Shown here piece after piece: positions 36,108-47,599 of a stretch of 64,000 nucleotides of DNA. The notes under the pieces are model-generated. The model worked only from the letters and a program-made list of their open reading frames with translations. It was not told the DNA's origin and ran no database searches. Made by a program: the position numbers and the translations under genes. This DNA comes from Pratylenchus scribneri. Its lineage: Eukaryota; Nematoda; Chromadorea; Rhabditida; Pratylenchidae. Positions within the stretch are counted from its first letter, which is position 1; every line of letters starts with the position of its first letter. The stretch spans positions 558,001 through 622,000 of the forward strand of contig JAQSEB010000057.1 of assembly GCA_030063045.1 (NCBI GenBank), given 5' to 3'.

Positions 36108-38455
36108 TTAGAAGAAAAAAGACAAATGTATGCAACACAAATCGTAGCCATAATAACCTCCGAATATAGGATCATATTTCACTACATTATTACACCATCT
36201 GATGACTATGTAAGGTTTCTGGACCAGCAGAAATTTTTCATTTGGCGCATAATCCGACAGGGCAACACCCACTGGTGGATCATATGGGTCTGTGTTAAGA
36301 AAAAACTCATGATCAACAGTCCAACTTTCAGTGACCAAAATAATGGCACGAACGTATTCGCGCATGCTCTGAGCAATTGGTGCTGTTACTGGACCCGTCA
36401 GAATTGACTGAATGGTTAGGTGCATTTGGTCCGCGTCAATATAGTCAGGAGCACGAGCTAAATTAAAAATTTTCGCATGCATTTTATAATTTATATAATT
36501 GATAAAAATTTCCTCAATAATTCTTAGGAACCGAATGGATTTATCAATGAATTCCGAAAAAAGTCATAAACTTTGAAAATTTAATTTTTATACAAAAATT
36601 TGATAGAATTTAGCATATTCAATTTTAATGCTAAACTCTAGGATTTTGTCTTTTAAGTATTTTTATATTCGAAAAAATATATAAAGGATAACATAAAAAA
36701 ATTTAAAAAAATATTTGATTATCGATTTCGACAATTTTAGTTTATTTTTAATTATTTCTTTTTTTTTTTGATTTAAAAATTATTATTTTGAAAAGAATTT
36801 TTATTTGTTTCATTTTTCATTTTTAGAATACATAGTTTTCCCCAAACATACATTTTGCCATGTGTATACTTTTGGGAAAATGAGAAATTACAAATTATTT
36901 AATTTTCATTTTTCTTACAAATAATTTGCTATATCATCTTGGCAATAGAACTGGCATTGATATTTGCATTTCGGTTCAGTTATATTCTCCATGGCCAATA
37001 CGGGAATAATTGTGGCCGCGTATCCATCATTATTGTATTCGGTGAAATATTTTTCATCATGGAGCGAATAAATGTGAAATGTTTTGATGCGATTGCCAAC
37101 ATTTTTATTCAAAAATAAATGCACTTGGTATTCAAGGCTTAATAGGAACCACTTTTCCCAAAATAAGAACATTTTGCGAAATTTAAAATTGTTGGACAGA
37201 CAATTTCAATATTTCTTTAATAACGAAATCGGCGAGGGACATATTCCGGTCTATTCACTTCCATCTCTGCGATTTTGAATTTACCAATTTAAATGTTCTA
37301 AAGTGCATTTTACAGCCTTAAGTTTTGGCTATCCATTGATTTAATGATAAATAAAAAAGGGACCAAGTTATGACCAAAAATTTGGAAAAAACGCCTTTTT
37401 TTGTATTTTTGAATTATGACCATATCTCCGCCAAATCTTTTCATTTTTGGATGAACAAATGAGCGGAGGAGATACATGGGTCTATAAAAATGTTTCCTTT
37501 TAGTAGGGTGGTTTAAGTTAAAAAGCGAAAAGCGCTTTAACATTGGGCCAAGGATAATATAAAGTAAAGATGAAGAAGGTAATATATAAAAATTTTATGA
37601 AAAAAATCTTATAAATTAACAATAAATCTATAAAATAATTTAGAATATGATCTAGGAACAATTCTAAATTTTTTTGATAAAATAAAGATACCAATTTAAC
37701 CACTAATTATGCACATATAATAATTAATAATATAATTAATAATACATTTCCTAATTCGAGTATCTCCAGCAACACATTTGTCACAGTGCTGTGCCTTTCG
37801 GATTTTATAGCTCCGGCTCCAGCTCCGGGCTCCGACCCTCAAAATTTTTGGCTCCGGCTCCAGCTCCGGGCTCTGGAATTTTCACCCTAAAATTTTGGCT
37901 CCAGCTCCGGCTCCGGGCTCCAACCGGTCAAATTTTTGGCTCCGGGCTCCGGCTCCAGCTCCGCTCCGACCACCCAAAAATTTTGGCTCCAGCTCCGGCT
38001 CCAAGCTCCGACCTTCAAAATTTTTCGCTCCGGCTCCAGCTCCGGCTCGGAGCCGGAGCTGGAGCTGGAGCCGGAGCTGGCACAGCATTGTTTGTCACTG
38101 GCGCCCATTGCGGCAAGAAAATTGCGGTAATTTTTATTGCTGATTTAAGCCCAATTAATAATGCTTTCTCAGTTGAATAATTCTTTTCTCCTAGCAATTG
38201 TTCCACGGCGAAATTCCCTTCTTTGATAGCCTTAAATGATTTTTCGGTTGCATTACTCAGAGGAGCTTAAACGAGGGATATATAATTATTTTTTAAATGA
38301 ATAATAATTTTACGTAGTATTTTTTTAAATTGAAGATGCGTCTTTGTTGACTTGTTTGATGTCTCCATTTTAATAATTGTTGATGCGGAAACCGATTTAA
38401 TGGGAAGTATAAAAATATAAATGAAAAGTAGGGGCAAGGCTCCAAGTAGATACAT
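36108..38455 (-). pseudogene. Decayed secreted-protein gene with MITE in exon 2
   Basis: Exon 1 (38455-38314) encodes a signal peptide ('MYLLGALPLLFIYIFILPIK'). Exon 2 starts at 38265 after 'gtttaag' and runs in frame to 38091, where a 306-bp element is inserted. Past the element the same frame resumes at 37776 and reaches a donor at 37745. Farther down, 37240-36915 still looks like protein ('VGNRIKTFHIYSLHDEKYF', a Cys-rich 'CKYQCQFYC') but needs frame changes and contains in-frame TAA codons. A further protein-like stretch at 36460-36108 ('LTGPVTAPIAQSMREYV') does not join it in phase. I infer one dead gene, though the two lower pieces might belong to another gene. I do not recognise the family. 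Confidence 0.5.
37785..38090. mobile_element. GCTCCG-rich TIR element inserted in an exon
   Basis: The 306-bp element has termini AGTGCTGTGCC and GGCACAGCATTG and an exact 8-bp duplication TTTGTCAC at 37777-37784 and 38091-38098. The body is a degenerate array of GGCTCC/CCGGAG words that switches orientation near 38050. The long Ala/Pro/Gly/Ser/Glu open frames here are repeat artefacts. A truncated relative is at about 63684-63850. Confidence 0.9.
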
Positions 38456-38987
38456 CTTAGACACAATAAAAGTAAAAACTCTCAAAAACTTTTATCTAAA
38501 CATTCATTATAATATTTATTTATTTTGTTGAGTTTATTTAAAAAATCCTTTTTATTGATCTTTATTTTTACTTTTAAGTGCATAATTAGACTATATTTGG
38601 GTATTAAATAAATGTATTATGTTGGCGTTAAAACTGAAATAAAATTGAAATTAACTAGTTAAAAAACTGAAATTAACACACTATCTCGCTGTAAGAAGCC
38701 GAGCCTAACCCTAGCCCTAAACCGTTAGCCCCTACCCCTAATCCCATGCTCCGAACCCTAAACCCTAACCATACCCTTAGTTTTTTCTCTACTTTCTGGC
38801 CAAGAATTTCAATTTTAACTGAATTTCAGTTTTAACTCCGACATTTATATAAAAAGTAAAAATGGTTCTCACAGATAAAAAAGCGATTTTATTTCAATAC
38901 GAAGCAAAAAAAATAAAAAGCAATTTATTATTCAATGGAAATTGTGAATTTAATGAAAGTTCCACGCAAAACGTGGCAATAGAGAAG

Positions 38988-39170
38988 AGAGAGAGAAGAG
39001 AAGAGAGAAGAGAGAAGAGACCTAATTTAAATTCAAAAAAGGCTTCAAAAATAAAAATTTTAGTGTCTTCCATTTTTAATATTAAAATAAAAATTTTAGT
39101 GTCTTCCATTTTTAATATTAAAATAAAAATTTTAGTGTCTTCCATTTTTAATATTAAAATAAAAATCATT
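38988..39170. repeat. GAGAGAA microsatellite and 36-bp minisatellite
   Basis: A purine run (38988-39020) is followed by just over three copies of a 36-bp unit containing 'ttttagtgtcttccattttt' (39047-39168). Open frames on both strands are due to the repeat. Confidence 0.9.
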
Positions 39171-39436
39171 TATTAGCTTTAACCATTTTGAATTTTTTAA
39201 AAAAATTCTATTTTTTAATGTATTTTAATCCTACAACTTTATTAAATCTACTACTAGAGCTAATTATCAAGAGTATTATCGACCATTATAGTCATATCAT
39301 TTGAATCAAATCATTTTTATAGAAGAGAGAAGACTTAAAGCTTAAACACTTATAAGCAATATTACATCACATATAATTATACTATAAATAAATACATTTT
39401 TGAAAAAACAGGAAACTAATTAATAATTATACTTAA

Positions 39437-40469
39437 ATGTCCTACCAACAAACATTTGCATTCTTAACCCTTCTCTACATTTGCTATAGTGCTGGATTCC
39501 TCCTGCATATTGCTATTGGGGAAAAAGTCCATTACAAAATCACGGGGACTGTTCAATTCTTCGACGCCTCTGCCAAGGGCGGCAAAGGCGCGTATATTCC
39601 CCGTAGTCATGAGGAATATTATTCGAGTGTCCAATTTCGAGGCAAATGGCGTTTTTTGGAACCGGAAATTTATCCGGATTCCAATGGAAATTTTTCACTT
39701 TCCACGACGCTTGAGGATGAGGATGCGGCCGATGGTTCTCTGGTAATTGACTTCGGCATTCCCTATTGTCCTTTGGTATGTGTGAGGAAACGAATTGTCT
39801 AATTTTTTTTTATAAATATTCCAATAGACTCCAATCAGAGATTGCCCAGGTGTTGAATTCCCCACTACATGGGTATGGTTAATTAATTAATTCAAAAAAT
39901 AATCCCCTCAACTTTTCGCCATTAATAATAACTCATCAAGGATTGGAACCTATTTTGACTTATTTATTATCACTGGCTTTCTAATGGTTTAGGCTTTAGA
40001 AAATGATGAAATAGTGCTAAAAAAATTATTTATTCAAAATGACATTCACTATTTATTAGAGAAATTTTTAGTGATTTATTGGACATAAGTTCATTTGTCA
40101 TTTTTGAACCTATCTGCTGTTTGATAGCCAACGGTAATGGTCTGTTATTTTTTAATCGTAAAATAAATAAAAATTGGTTTAGTTAGACTTAGATGAGTTA
40201 TTTAAATGTAAGCAGCGAAAAATTGAGGGTAGGTGCGAATCGCAAATCGATACAACATAAATTTGGCATTAATTTTAATTTCCTTAAATTGATTAAGTTT
40301 TTAACGTAATTTTTAGGTTGATGGTGATTATCTTAAACTCGAGAATAAATTAATTCCAAAAAACGCAAATCTGGTGATTTTCATGGGAGGATCCCATCAG
40401 AAATTTTTGATGAACGGAAAGGAAATTGAGCAAATGTGCCAATGGGTGGCGGAGGGACGCGGTTTCTAA
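39437..40469 (+). CDS. Small secreted protein, transthyretin-like-related
   Basis: Exons 39437-39775, 39828-39872 and 40317-40469 join in phase 0, giving 178 residues. The N-terminus ('MSYQQTFAFLTLLYICYSAG') is a signal peptide. The following 'KITGTVQFFD' and 'DSNGNFSLSTTLEDED' resemble the first strand and the turn/strand of nematode transthyretin-like proteins, which are secreted small beta-sandwiches. The family Cys pattern is not clear, so the assignment is tentative. The tail ends 'QMCQWVAEGRGF'. An AATAAA is found about 17 bases after the stop, so the 3' end is compact. Intron 2 holds a family A foldback. The clear transthyretin-like gene lies 1 kb downstream on the other strand, in tail-to-tail orientation. 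Confidence 0.65.
39915..40225. repeat. Foldback element, family A (degenerate)
   Basis: The arms 'actcatcaaggattggaacc' and 'ttagacttagatgagttat' plus inner arms are inverted. It lies in intron 2 of the small secreted-protein gene. Confidence 0.5.
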
Positions 40470-40499
40470 ATGGATTCCAATTTCCAATAATAAAGATGC

Positions 40500-41526
40500 A
40501 GCGAAGAACATGTTTCTTTTCCAAATTTTATTTTAATCGAATAAATTCTTAAAAATAAATTTAATATATTTTTTGGTGAAAAATTATCTCCAAAAAATTT
40601 TCAATGAAACTTGTTGAAAATTTTTGTACCAAAAATTGTAATAGGTCTCTTTGAAAAATTGAAATGCCTTGAGGCTTTCGAATATTTGAATTTGAAAGAT
40701 TTTAAATATAAAAACAGGGACAACAAAAAGAAGGGTGATTGTTGACTGCATTTTGCCATTATTTGGCAGAAAAAAGCGGAAATTTAGCTAATGACATTTT
40801 TCTCTTCAGTTTAGAGTCGCATGATTTTTATATTCTAAAATATGGTCATTTTTGAATTTTATTTTAATCTATTTCATTAAGATTTCATTCAAAAATCACA
40901 TTTAGCCATAAATATCATCATTTAATTTAGGGTCGTTTTTTATATTTGTGGATTAAAAGTGGGACCTGCTGGGACAAAATAATTGGACGAAAAAATTAAT
41001 GATATGAAATTTTGGGGAAATAATATATAATTTAAATTACGGAATGACTCTTTATAAGATTAAAGTTTTATTTAATGGAAAATCAGCTAAATTGGTTATT
41101 ACAATTTGGTCCTTTGGAATGTACAAATAATTAGCCATATATGCGTTTTCAAAATAATTGAGCAAATGCTGTTGCTTCTTCTCATGACAATGCCCCCGCC
41201 GAACTCTTCGAGCTTTCACATGCTTTGATTCGGATTGTACAACATGATTTTTTTTTTCGGAGTTTCTCTATCTCAAATGGGAATATATAAATTGAAATTC
41301 CTGTTTGGAAAATTTTATAATATTTAATATAACTCAGTGTTATGGATGTGGACTAGACTAACCACTGACATAGTGCTGTGACGATAAAAAACAAATGAAT
41401 TACTCTGTACTATCTTTGTGTCAATTGAAACTTTTTTTGGCAGAAAAAGTAAATAAAATTTTCCGTGACAATATTTATTATTATAATCGCACATTAGTTT
41501 TATTTAATAATTGTAAAATTTATTTG
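40500..41526. other. Convergent intergenic spacer
   Basis: Nothing recognised beyond the 3' flanks of two convergent genes. Confidence 0.35.
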
Positions 41527-42690
41527 TTAACATTCATTATAATTTGATTTATCAGGCTCTCGCTCTAATCTATAGCTCTTGTTGCCATTCACATCGGCCG
41601 TGTTATTAAACAAAATGATTTTCACATTGAATTGATATTCATCTTCGTTGAAATCCCCAACAAAATTTAAACGCGAATTATATAAGCATCCCTGTATAAA
41701 GGAAAAATAATTTTGAATTTGTTAAATTGGAAAGAAATCATTAAAAGTGTAATATTTTCTGGCTATAAAATTTTGACAAATTCAGATTTTTATTATTCTT
41801 ATCCCTTCTAATCTTTTGCTAAAAATCAAATAAGTAAATTAATGAAGGATTTCGTGCATAGCCATAGCCAGCCAACATGATTTTTACTGGCTTAAGAATC
41901 TTATAAAAATATAAATTATTTTTGGAATTTATTGGGAATTAATTTGTGCCAAAAAAATATAAATTTATTCATTTAAATTAATTTTGGATGTTAAGCATTA
42001 AAGAAGAATATAGGCCAATATTTCAGCTTAATTACTAATTATACTCCATTCCGGAGGCCATCTTGGTAAGAGAAATGCCAATATTTACAATATAACATAT
42101 CCATAGTAAATGTTGGCATTTTGCTAACCAAGATTTGCATTAATTGGACAAAATAGAGGTATTTAGAGCCTAGAAGCTTAGAACTTAGAATGAATTGTTA
42201 ATAGTTTAAAAATCCATTTTTAACCTCAAAGGCGGGTTCATCCGTGCAATAATGAGTAATCCACAAATAAGGTTCCTCATTGCCAATTTCTTTCTCCGAG
42301 AAGGACACGCTGAATTCCCCATTGATATCAGTATATTTTGTATCCCAATGATCATCGGTGGCACCAATGACTAAATATAATGAAAAATATGTTGTGGAAT
42401 TTTTTAATCCGAAATAATTTTAATAGATAAGCTATTTCTATAATCGAGAAATTCAAGAGGGCCTCGAGAGTCTCGAATCAAAAATTTTCTCGATTTTTTA
42501 GTTCTTGAACATAATTTAGAGACTTACGATCTTCTTCCCAAAATTCCACTTTAATTCCATTCAATGGTTCATTTTCACGGCAATAAATTGTGCCAAATGC
42601 TTTGTAAATGACGGCATCAATGATGGCAACAAAAATGGAACAAAAAATTGTAGCATAAAACAAAAAATGAAAAATTTGGGAAGAAGTCAT
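41527..42690 (-). CDS. Transthyretin-like secreted protein
   Basis: Exons 42690-42528, 42370-42225 and 41691-41527 join in phase, giving 157 residues, the usual size for the family. The start is the ATG at 42690, followed by a hydrophobic signal peptide (FHFLFYATIFCSIFVAI). The first strand 'GTIYCRENEPLNGIKVEFWE', the turn 'TDINGEFSVSF', 'EPYLWITHYCTDE' and the last exon 'FNVKIILFNNTA' follow the order of the nematode transthyretin-like (TTL/TTR) family. Members are secreted, often abundant, and in some plant parasites are delivered into the host; the ligand is unknown for most. The family-typical Cys in strand A and in HYC are present. Two phase-compatible introns sit at positions normal for the family. 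Confidence 0.88.
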
Positions 42691-43262
42691 TTTATTGACG
42701 ATATTTGGTAAGTTTGATTTGGAAAAAGGCCTTTTCCCTTTAGAAAGAAAATTCAATATATTTTATTAAAATAAAAATTCATAAAAACTTTCTTAAAAAG
42801 GAAAAGATATAAAAATTCAATTAAAAAGGCCACAAAAATTTTCCTTAAGATTTATTTTTATATTAAAAAAGCTGAAAAATGGGAAAAAAATAATTGAAAA
42901 TTTTTAAATATATAAATTGATGGAAGAATTAAAAATTGTTCAAAAAATAAAAATTTGATTTGCAAAAAAATGGGTCTAAAACATATATATGTTGCGCCGA
43001 ATTTGGGGATTGAAACGTCAAGAAATCCCCATTTTTGTCCGCACTTTCTTACGAATCCCGGGATTCCAATACTCTGGCAAATATTTGCTTAATTATTGTG
43101 AAAAATTTTGTTTCTATATAATTCCAATTAATATTTTGCTCAATATCAATTTATGAATTCAAATTCGTAATAAATAATTTATAGTTAAGACAATGATTTA
43201 CTTAATGTTTTTTATTATTTTTTTGAGTTTTTTTATTGCATAGTATTTAAAATAAAACAATG

Positions 43263-43360
43263 GTCCACTCAATGTCCGCAGCATCACAATCATATGAAAA
43301 ATTCAATTTCCGAACTATGCGCGGTTTCACTCTTCCATGCAATTTGCGATAAATTTATTT
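43263..43360 (-). pseudogene. Fragment of F-box-like gene exon 3
   Basis: The minus-strand frame reads 'KLHGRVKPRIVRKLNFSY', matching the 'HLHGRKVKPRIVRDLSF' segment of the intact genes nearby with one residue missing. There is nothing else of the gene around it. It is a relic 220 bases downstream of the gene at 43579-44944. Confidence 0.7.
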
Positions 43361-43578
43361 AAGAAAAAATCAAATTTTTAAATTGGAATTAATAAAAATT
43401 AAAAAATCATCACTGGTCAAGGGTTTTAAAATGGAAATTTTATTTATTTTGATAAAATTGCATATTCATTCACTCATTTTCACGATAACTTTATCTAGGA
43501 GATAAATATTTCATAATTGTTAGTGATTTTTTGTGTTCAATAATTATTGATAAAGAAAAAAAAAACACATTCTTTCAT

Positions 43579-44944
43579 TCATCCAATTATAATTGTTGTT
43601 TTCGATTCTTGGTTCAATTTTTTCATCCCTTCCCGCATTTGTGTTTTCTCGCCTTCTTTTTTGAACCGAATAAGGATATGTTCAAATGGCCATTCGTGCA
43701 ATGCAAGTATTTCCCCAGTCACTTCATTCTCAATTTTGAAAATTTCCACTCCGTGATGTATTTGTTCTTCTCCATTGTAATTTTCTTCTCCATCGCAATT
43801 ATTTAATTGAAAAATGAAATTGGCCGATTTAGTCGATTTGGAGAATTCCTTAATAATATCATTAAACATTTACATTATTATTAATTCAAAAATGGTTTAT
43901 TATTCTTATTCTTACTTCCTTGATTTGACCAATCAGATCCATTGAATGACAACGACGGTGGAAACCAATTGAAAGTATTCTCGGTTTGTTGCCATCTTCC
44001 ATTGGCACATTCAACCATTGCACAAATAAATCCACCGGCACTCTCGTGGTGAAGCATAAACCCTCCGGGGTTACCGTGAACTCTTTCTTGTGATCACGTG
44101 CTAGCGAAATGAATTGACAGCCATAAATAAAATTGGGAAATCGCCGGTGGAATTCCATAAAATCGAAATCATCTACACCAAATTCCAATTTTTTCCTTTT
44201 TGGAGCCAATATTGCAATTAGTTTGCTGAATGGGCTTGTTGGCGAATTGTCGCCAATTTCTTGATGGCAATAGGAGCCATTAAATTGTATTGCGATTTCA
44301 TCCTTAAGCATTGGAAGAATTGCTTCCATAAATTGCAAAATTTGATCATTAATATAGCTTTAAAAAATTAAAATAAATTATTCCAACATTTTAATGCAAA
44401 ATATCACCAGAATTCAATTTCCTCAAATCCAGTGATGTATTCGGGTGGATTTATGTCCGCAATTGGAATCACAAGTTTACTGTCTTTTACTAGAACTTTC
44501 TGCAAATTGCCTTCATCATCTCGCTCAAGACAAAATCTCAAATAATTGACATTATGTGGTTTCACTTTTCTTCCATGCAAATGTGGCCAACAATATTGAT
44601 TGAATGTCAATGAGGAAGTACTCAATGCGGATTGGGACAATTCCGGTCGTTTGAACCAATCCAAACAATCCGGCAACCAACCACCGAATTTGAGGCTAAT
44701 AACTCGTTTATTTTTTAGGTTGAATATATTTTGTTAAACCTTTTCTTAGCCTTTTTATTCGGCGGACTTCCAATTTCACCAGCAGATGCATTTTTGTATA
44801 TTGAAGATGACGGCTAAATTAAATTAAAAACTTTTTTATAAAATTAAAATTAACCATTTCATCCATTCTTTCCTTTTTTAATTCCGCATTTTCATTTTTG
44901 GATACAGCAATTTCATTGGCAGTACTTTGAACGTTGTTATCCAT
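43579..44944 (-). CDS. F-box-like family protein 1 (possible frame slip)
   Basis: Exons 44944-44854, 44813-44740, 44695-44408, 44357-43916 and 43848-43579. From exon 2 on, phases agree. The product has an acidic/basic N-terminus with a 'KKAKKR' nuclear-type basic patch, an F-box-like module 'WLPDCLDWFKRPELSQSAL', 'YCWPHLHGRKVKPH', 'PPEYITGFEEIEF', and a C-terminal beta domain with 'FKIENEVTGEILAL'. The layout (F-box-like, then 'IGF..', a 'W-L-x-P-x-x-D-G' block and 'ELKN..TGE' end) is that of the large cyst-nematode family usually annotated as F-box proteins. If so, it would be a substrate adaptor for SCF ubiquitin ligases. Oddity: exon 1 measures 91 bases where paralogues need a multiple of 3; a T-run at 44873-44879 appears one base too long, so this copy may be frame-shifted. 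Confidence 0.75.
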
Positions 44945-45084
44945 TTGAACCCCAAATTAAATGAATGCCGGTTTAAAATAGGAAATTTTTAATTTATCGG
45001 AAAACACTAAATAAATTATAGAAGATAATTTTTCTTCCCAATTTTAACGGAATAATTAACGGAATAATCCTACGTGGCATTTTT

Positions 45085-45432
45085 TGTACCTTTTTAGAAT
45101 GAAAAGCTGAGAAAAGGAAGGATGTAAAATATTGCTAGGAGAGAATTCACACAGAAGGAAAAGATGGAAAAGGCAGTGTGATGAGGGTATTTGGCTTTTA
45201 TTTGGTCGGTAAGAGTGAAGGAATTAGGGCCTTTTGTACCCTTCCAACGCATCTGCAATTTGCCCCCATTCCTCTTTCAAATTTCCTCGTTTCCCTTTTA
45301 TCTTCGGTTTAATTACCCAAATTTGAGGTACTTGGTTAATTCCTGCCCTCTTTTAACATCCAAAGAGCGGTTTTGGAAAAAATTTTGGAATTGCATTCCC
45401 ATTCAATTGGGTGATGCTGAAAATCAAAAAAA
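45085..45432 (-). promoter_or_regulatory. Conserved 5' flank of F-box-like gene 1
   Basis: This block matches 47228-47572 upstream of gene 2 almost base for base in its first 90 positions (e.g. 'gaaaagctgagaaaaggaag', 'gagagaattcacacagaa') and well after that. It lies just upstream of the start codon in both genes, so it should contain the promoter. Confidence 0.7.
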
Positions 45433-45783
45433 AATAAAATAAAATATTCTAATTATTCTTTGTGAGCTAGGATAGACTAGAAGATTGTCGGCAAAAATTA
45501 GTTCGTCCCATTATTAATTTGATTTTAAATTTAATTTTTTCTTAGAATTAATTTGGAATTCATACTCATTCGGAGATTTGAACCTATCTGGATAAATACA
45601 AAAATATTGTTATTTTTAACAAGAAAAGTTACAGAATTGTGATTAGGCATTAGGAATTTGATTATTATTATTATTTTTTATAAAATAAAATGCAATATAA
45701 TTTTTGATTAGTTAACATTTTTATCGATAAAATGCGTTTTGATGAAAATTTAATCAAATAATTTCATTTTAGTCATTCCCCAT

Positions 45784-47077
45784 TCATTTAAGATTTATCG
45801 TCACAATAGTAGAATTCGCTTTTTGCTCCAATTCGTCGATCTTTTCTTTGTCTTTTTGATAGCGAAAAAGAGAATAAGTATAAAATTCCTTGTGTTTTTT
45901 CAATTCGAGCATTTCTCCCGTCACGTCATTCTCAATTTTGAATTCATCCATTTCATAATACTCCATCTCCACAACATCATTTTGATAAGCAGTTATTAGA
46001 ATCGTGAAATTGGCAGGTTCGGTGGATTGACAAAACTCCTTAAAATGAATATGTAATTAAATTATCTAGATTTTTAAAATTTTTAAATGAAACTAAGTTA
46101 CAAATTAACTTTTATTTACCTCCTTGACACGATCAACCAGCATGTCTACAAGAGAATTATCATCATCAAAGATAATTTCAAGCATTTTTGGCTTGCTATC
46201 TTGCATTGGTGTTTGCAACCATTTCATAATCAAATCTTGGTCCGTTTCCATGAGAAAATATGGTGTATAATAAATTGATTGAATGCCAAAAATAATGTCA
46301 GGAAATTTTTCGTCGAATGTGTCAAAGGAAGTGGTGTAAGTTTTCAATTTGCTTGCTTTGGGTGCCAATAATTCCATTAAACGTTTGATTGGGGTTGTTT
46401 CCAAATGACTTTGATATGATCGAAAATCTATTTGAATCTCCTTCAGCAATGGGTATATTTTCTCCATAAATTGCAATACATTTTCGTCAATAAATCTAAA
46501 TGCGAATAAATTAATTGAAATATTTTGATTCAAAAAATTACTCGAATTTAATTTCACCAAATCCAGTAATATATTCGGGCAGATCTATTTCGGTAATTGG
46601 AAACAAAATATGGCGGCCTATTTTCAAAATGCTGCGCTCATTGCCTTCATTATCCTTCTCTCGAGTAAATGTCAATCGTGGTCGAATTGTATGCGGTTTT
46701 ACTTTTCTTCCATGCAAATGTGGCCAACAATATCGATTCATTGTATAAGAGGAAGTGGGCAATGCAGATTGGGCCAATTCTGGTCGTTTGAACCAATCCA
46801 AACAATCCGGCAACCAACCACCAAATTTAAGACTAATAAAACGTTAATTTACTAGTAGGAATATTTTTTAAACCTTTTCTTAGCCTTTTTATTAGGCGCC
46901 CTTTCCATTTCATCAGACACATTTTTGGCCATTGAAGATGACTAAATTAAATTAAAAATTACTTAAAAAAATAAATTAAACCATTTCCTCCTTTCCCAAT
47001 TCCGCATTTCCATTTTTGTTTTCAATAATTTCCTCGGCACATTTTTCCATTTCAATTTTTTGTTCGCTGTTGTCCAT
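45784..47077 (-). CDS. F-box-like family protein 2
   Basis: Exons 47077-46982, 46941-46874, 46832-46542, 46495-46120 and 46038-45784 join in phase, giving 361 residues. It has the same five-exon plan as the other members. N-terminal acidic leader; 'NKKAKKR' basic patch; F-box-like module 'WLPDCLDWFKRPELAQSAL'; 'YCWPHLHGRKVKPHT'; 'LPEYITGFGEIKF'; middle domain with 'PIKRLMELLAPKASKL' and 'MKWLQTPMQDSKPKML'; end with 'FKIENDVTGEMLELKK'. Closest to gene 1 in exons 1-3 but much less so in exons 4-5. Likely tandem duplicates 1 kb apart, same strand. The role as an SCF adaptor is inferred from family annotation; no Skp1 contact was tested. Confidence 0.85.
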
Positions 47078-47227
47078 TACAATTACAATTGAGTACAATA
47101 TTTAATTTATTTTACTGGATAAAACACTAAAAATGGCTAATAAATTATCGAAAACAACCAATTTCCTACACAATTTTATCAAATTTTTCTTTTCGGAGCC
47201 TGGGCTTGGTTTTTTTGCAAGACTACC

Positions 47228-47572
47228 TTTTTATAATGAAAAGCTGAGAAAAGGAAGGATGAAAAATATTGCTAGGAGAGAATTCACACAGAAGAAAAAG
47301 AAGGAAAAGGCAGTGCGCTGAATATATGAGTGGTATTTGGTTATTTATTTGGTTGGGAATAGTGGGGAAAATGGGGCCTTTTGTGCCCTTCCAACTCATC
47401 TGCAATTTGCCCCCATTCCTCCTTCAAATTCCCTCTTTTCCTTTGGATTTTCGGTTTAATTACCCAAGTTTAAGGTACTTGGTGTTTCCTACCCTCTTTA
47501 AACATCAAAGAGTGGCTCGGAATAAATTTTGGAATTGCATTGCCTTTTGTTAGGTAATGCTTAAAATATAAA
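47228..47572 (-). promoter_or_regulatory. Conserved 5' flank of F-box-like gene 2
   Basis: See the equivalent block at 45085-45432. Identity is higher here than between the 3' coding exons of the two genes. Confidence 0.7.
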
Positions 47573-47599
47573 AATTAAAGAAAAATTAGTGAGTTTAGG

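Noticed and set aside
37791..38180. Open frames on both strands rich in Ala, Pro, Gly, Ser and Glu
   Set aside because: They arise from the GGCTCC array of a short transposon; the element has an exact target duplication and interrupts another frame.
38862..39176. Plus-strand 104-codon frame with Arg/Glu and 'KILVSSIFNI' repeats
   Set aside because: Spans a GA microsatellite and a 36-bp minisatellite; no independent coding evidence.
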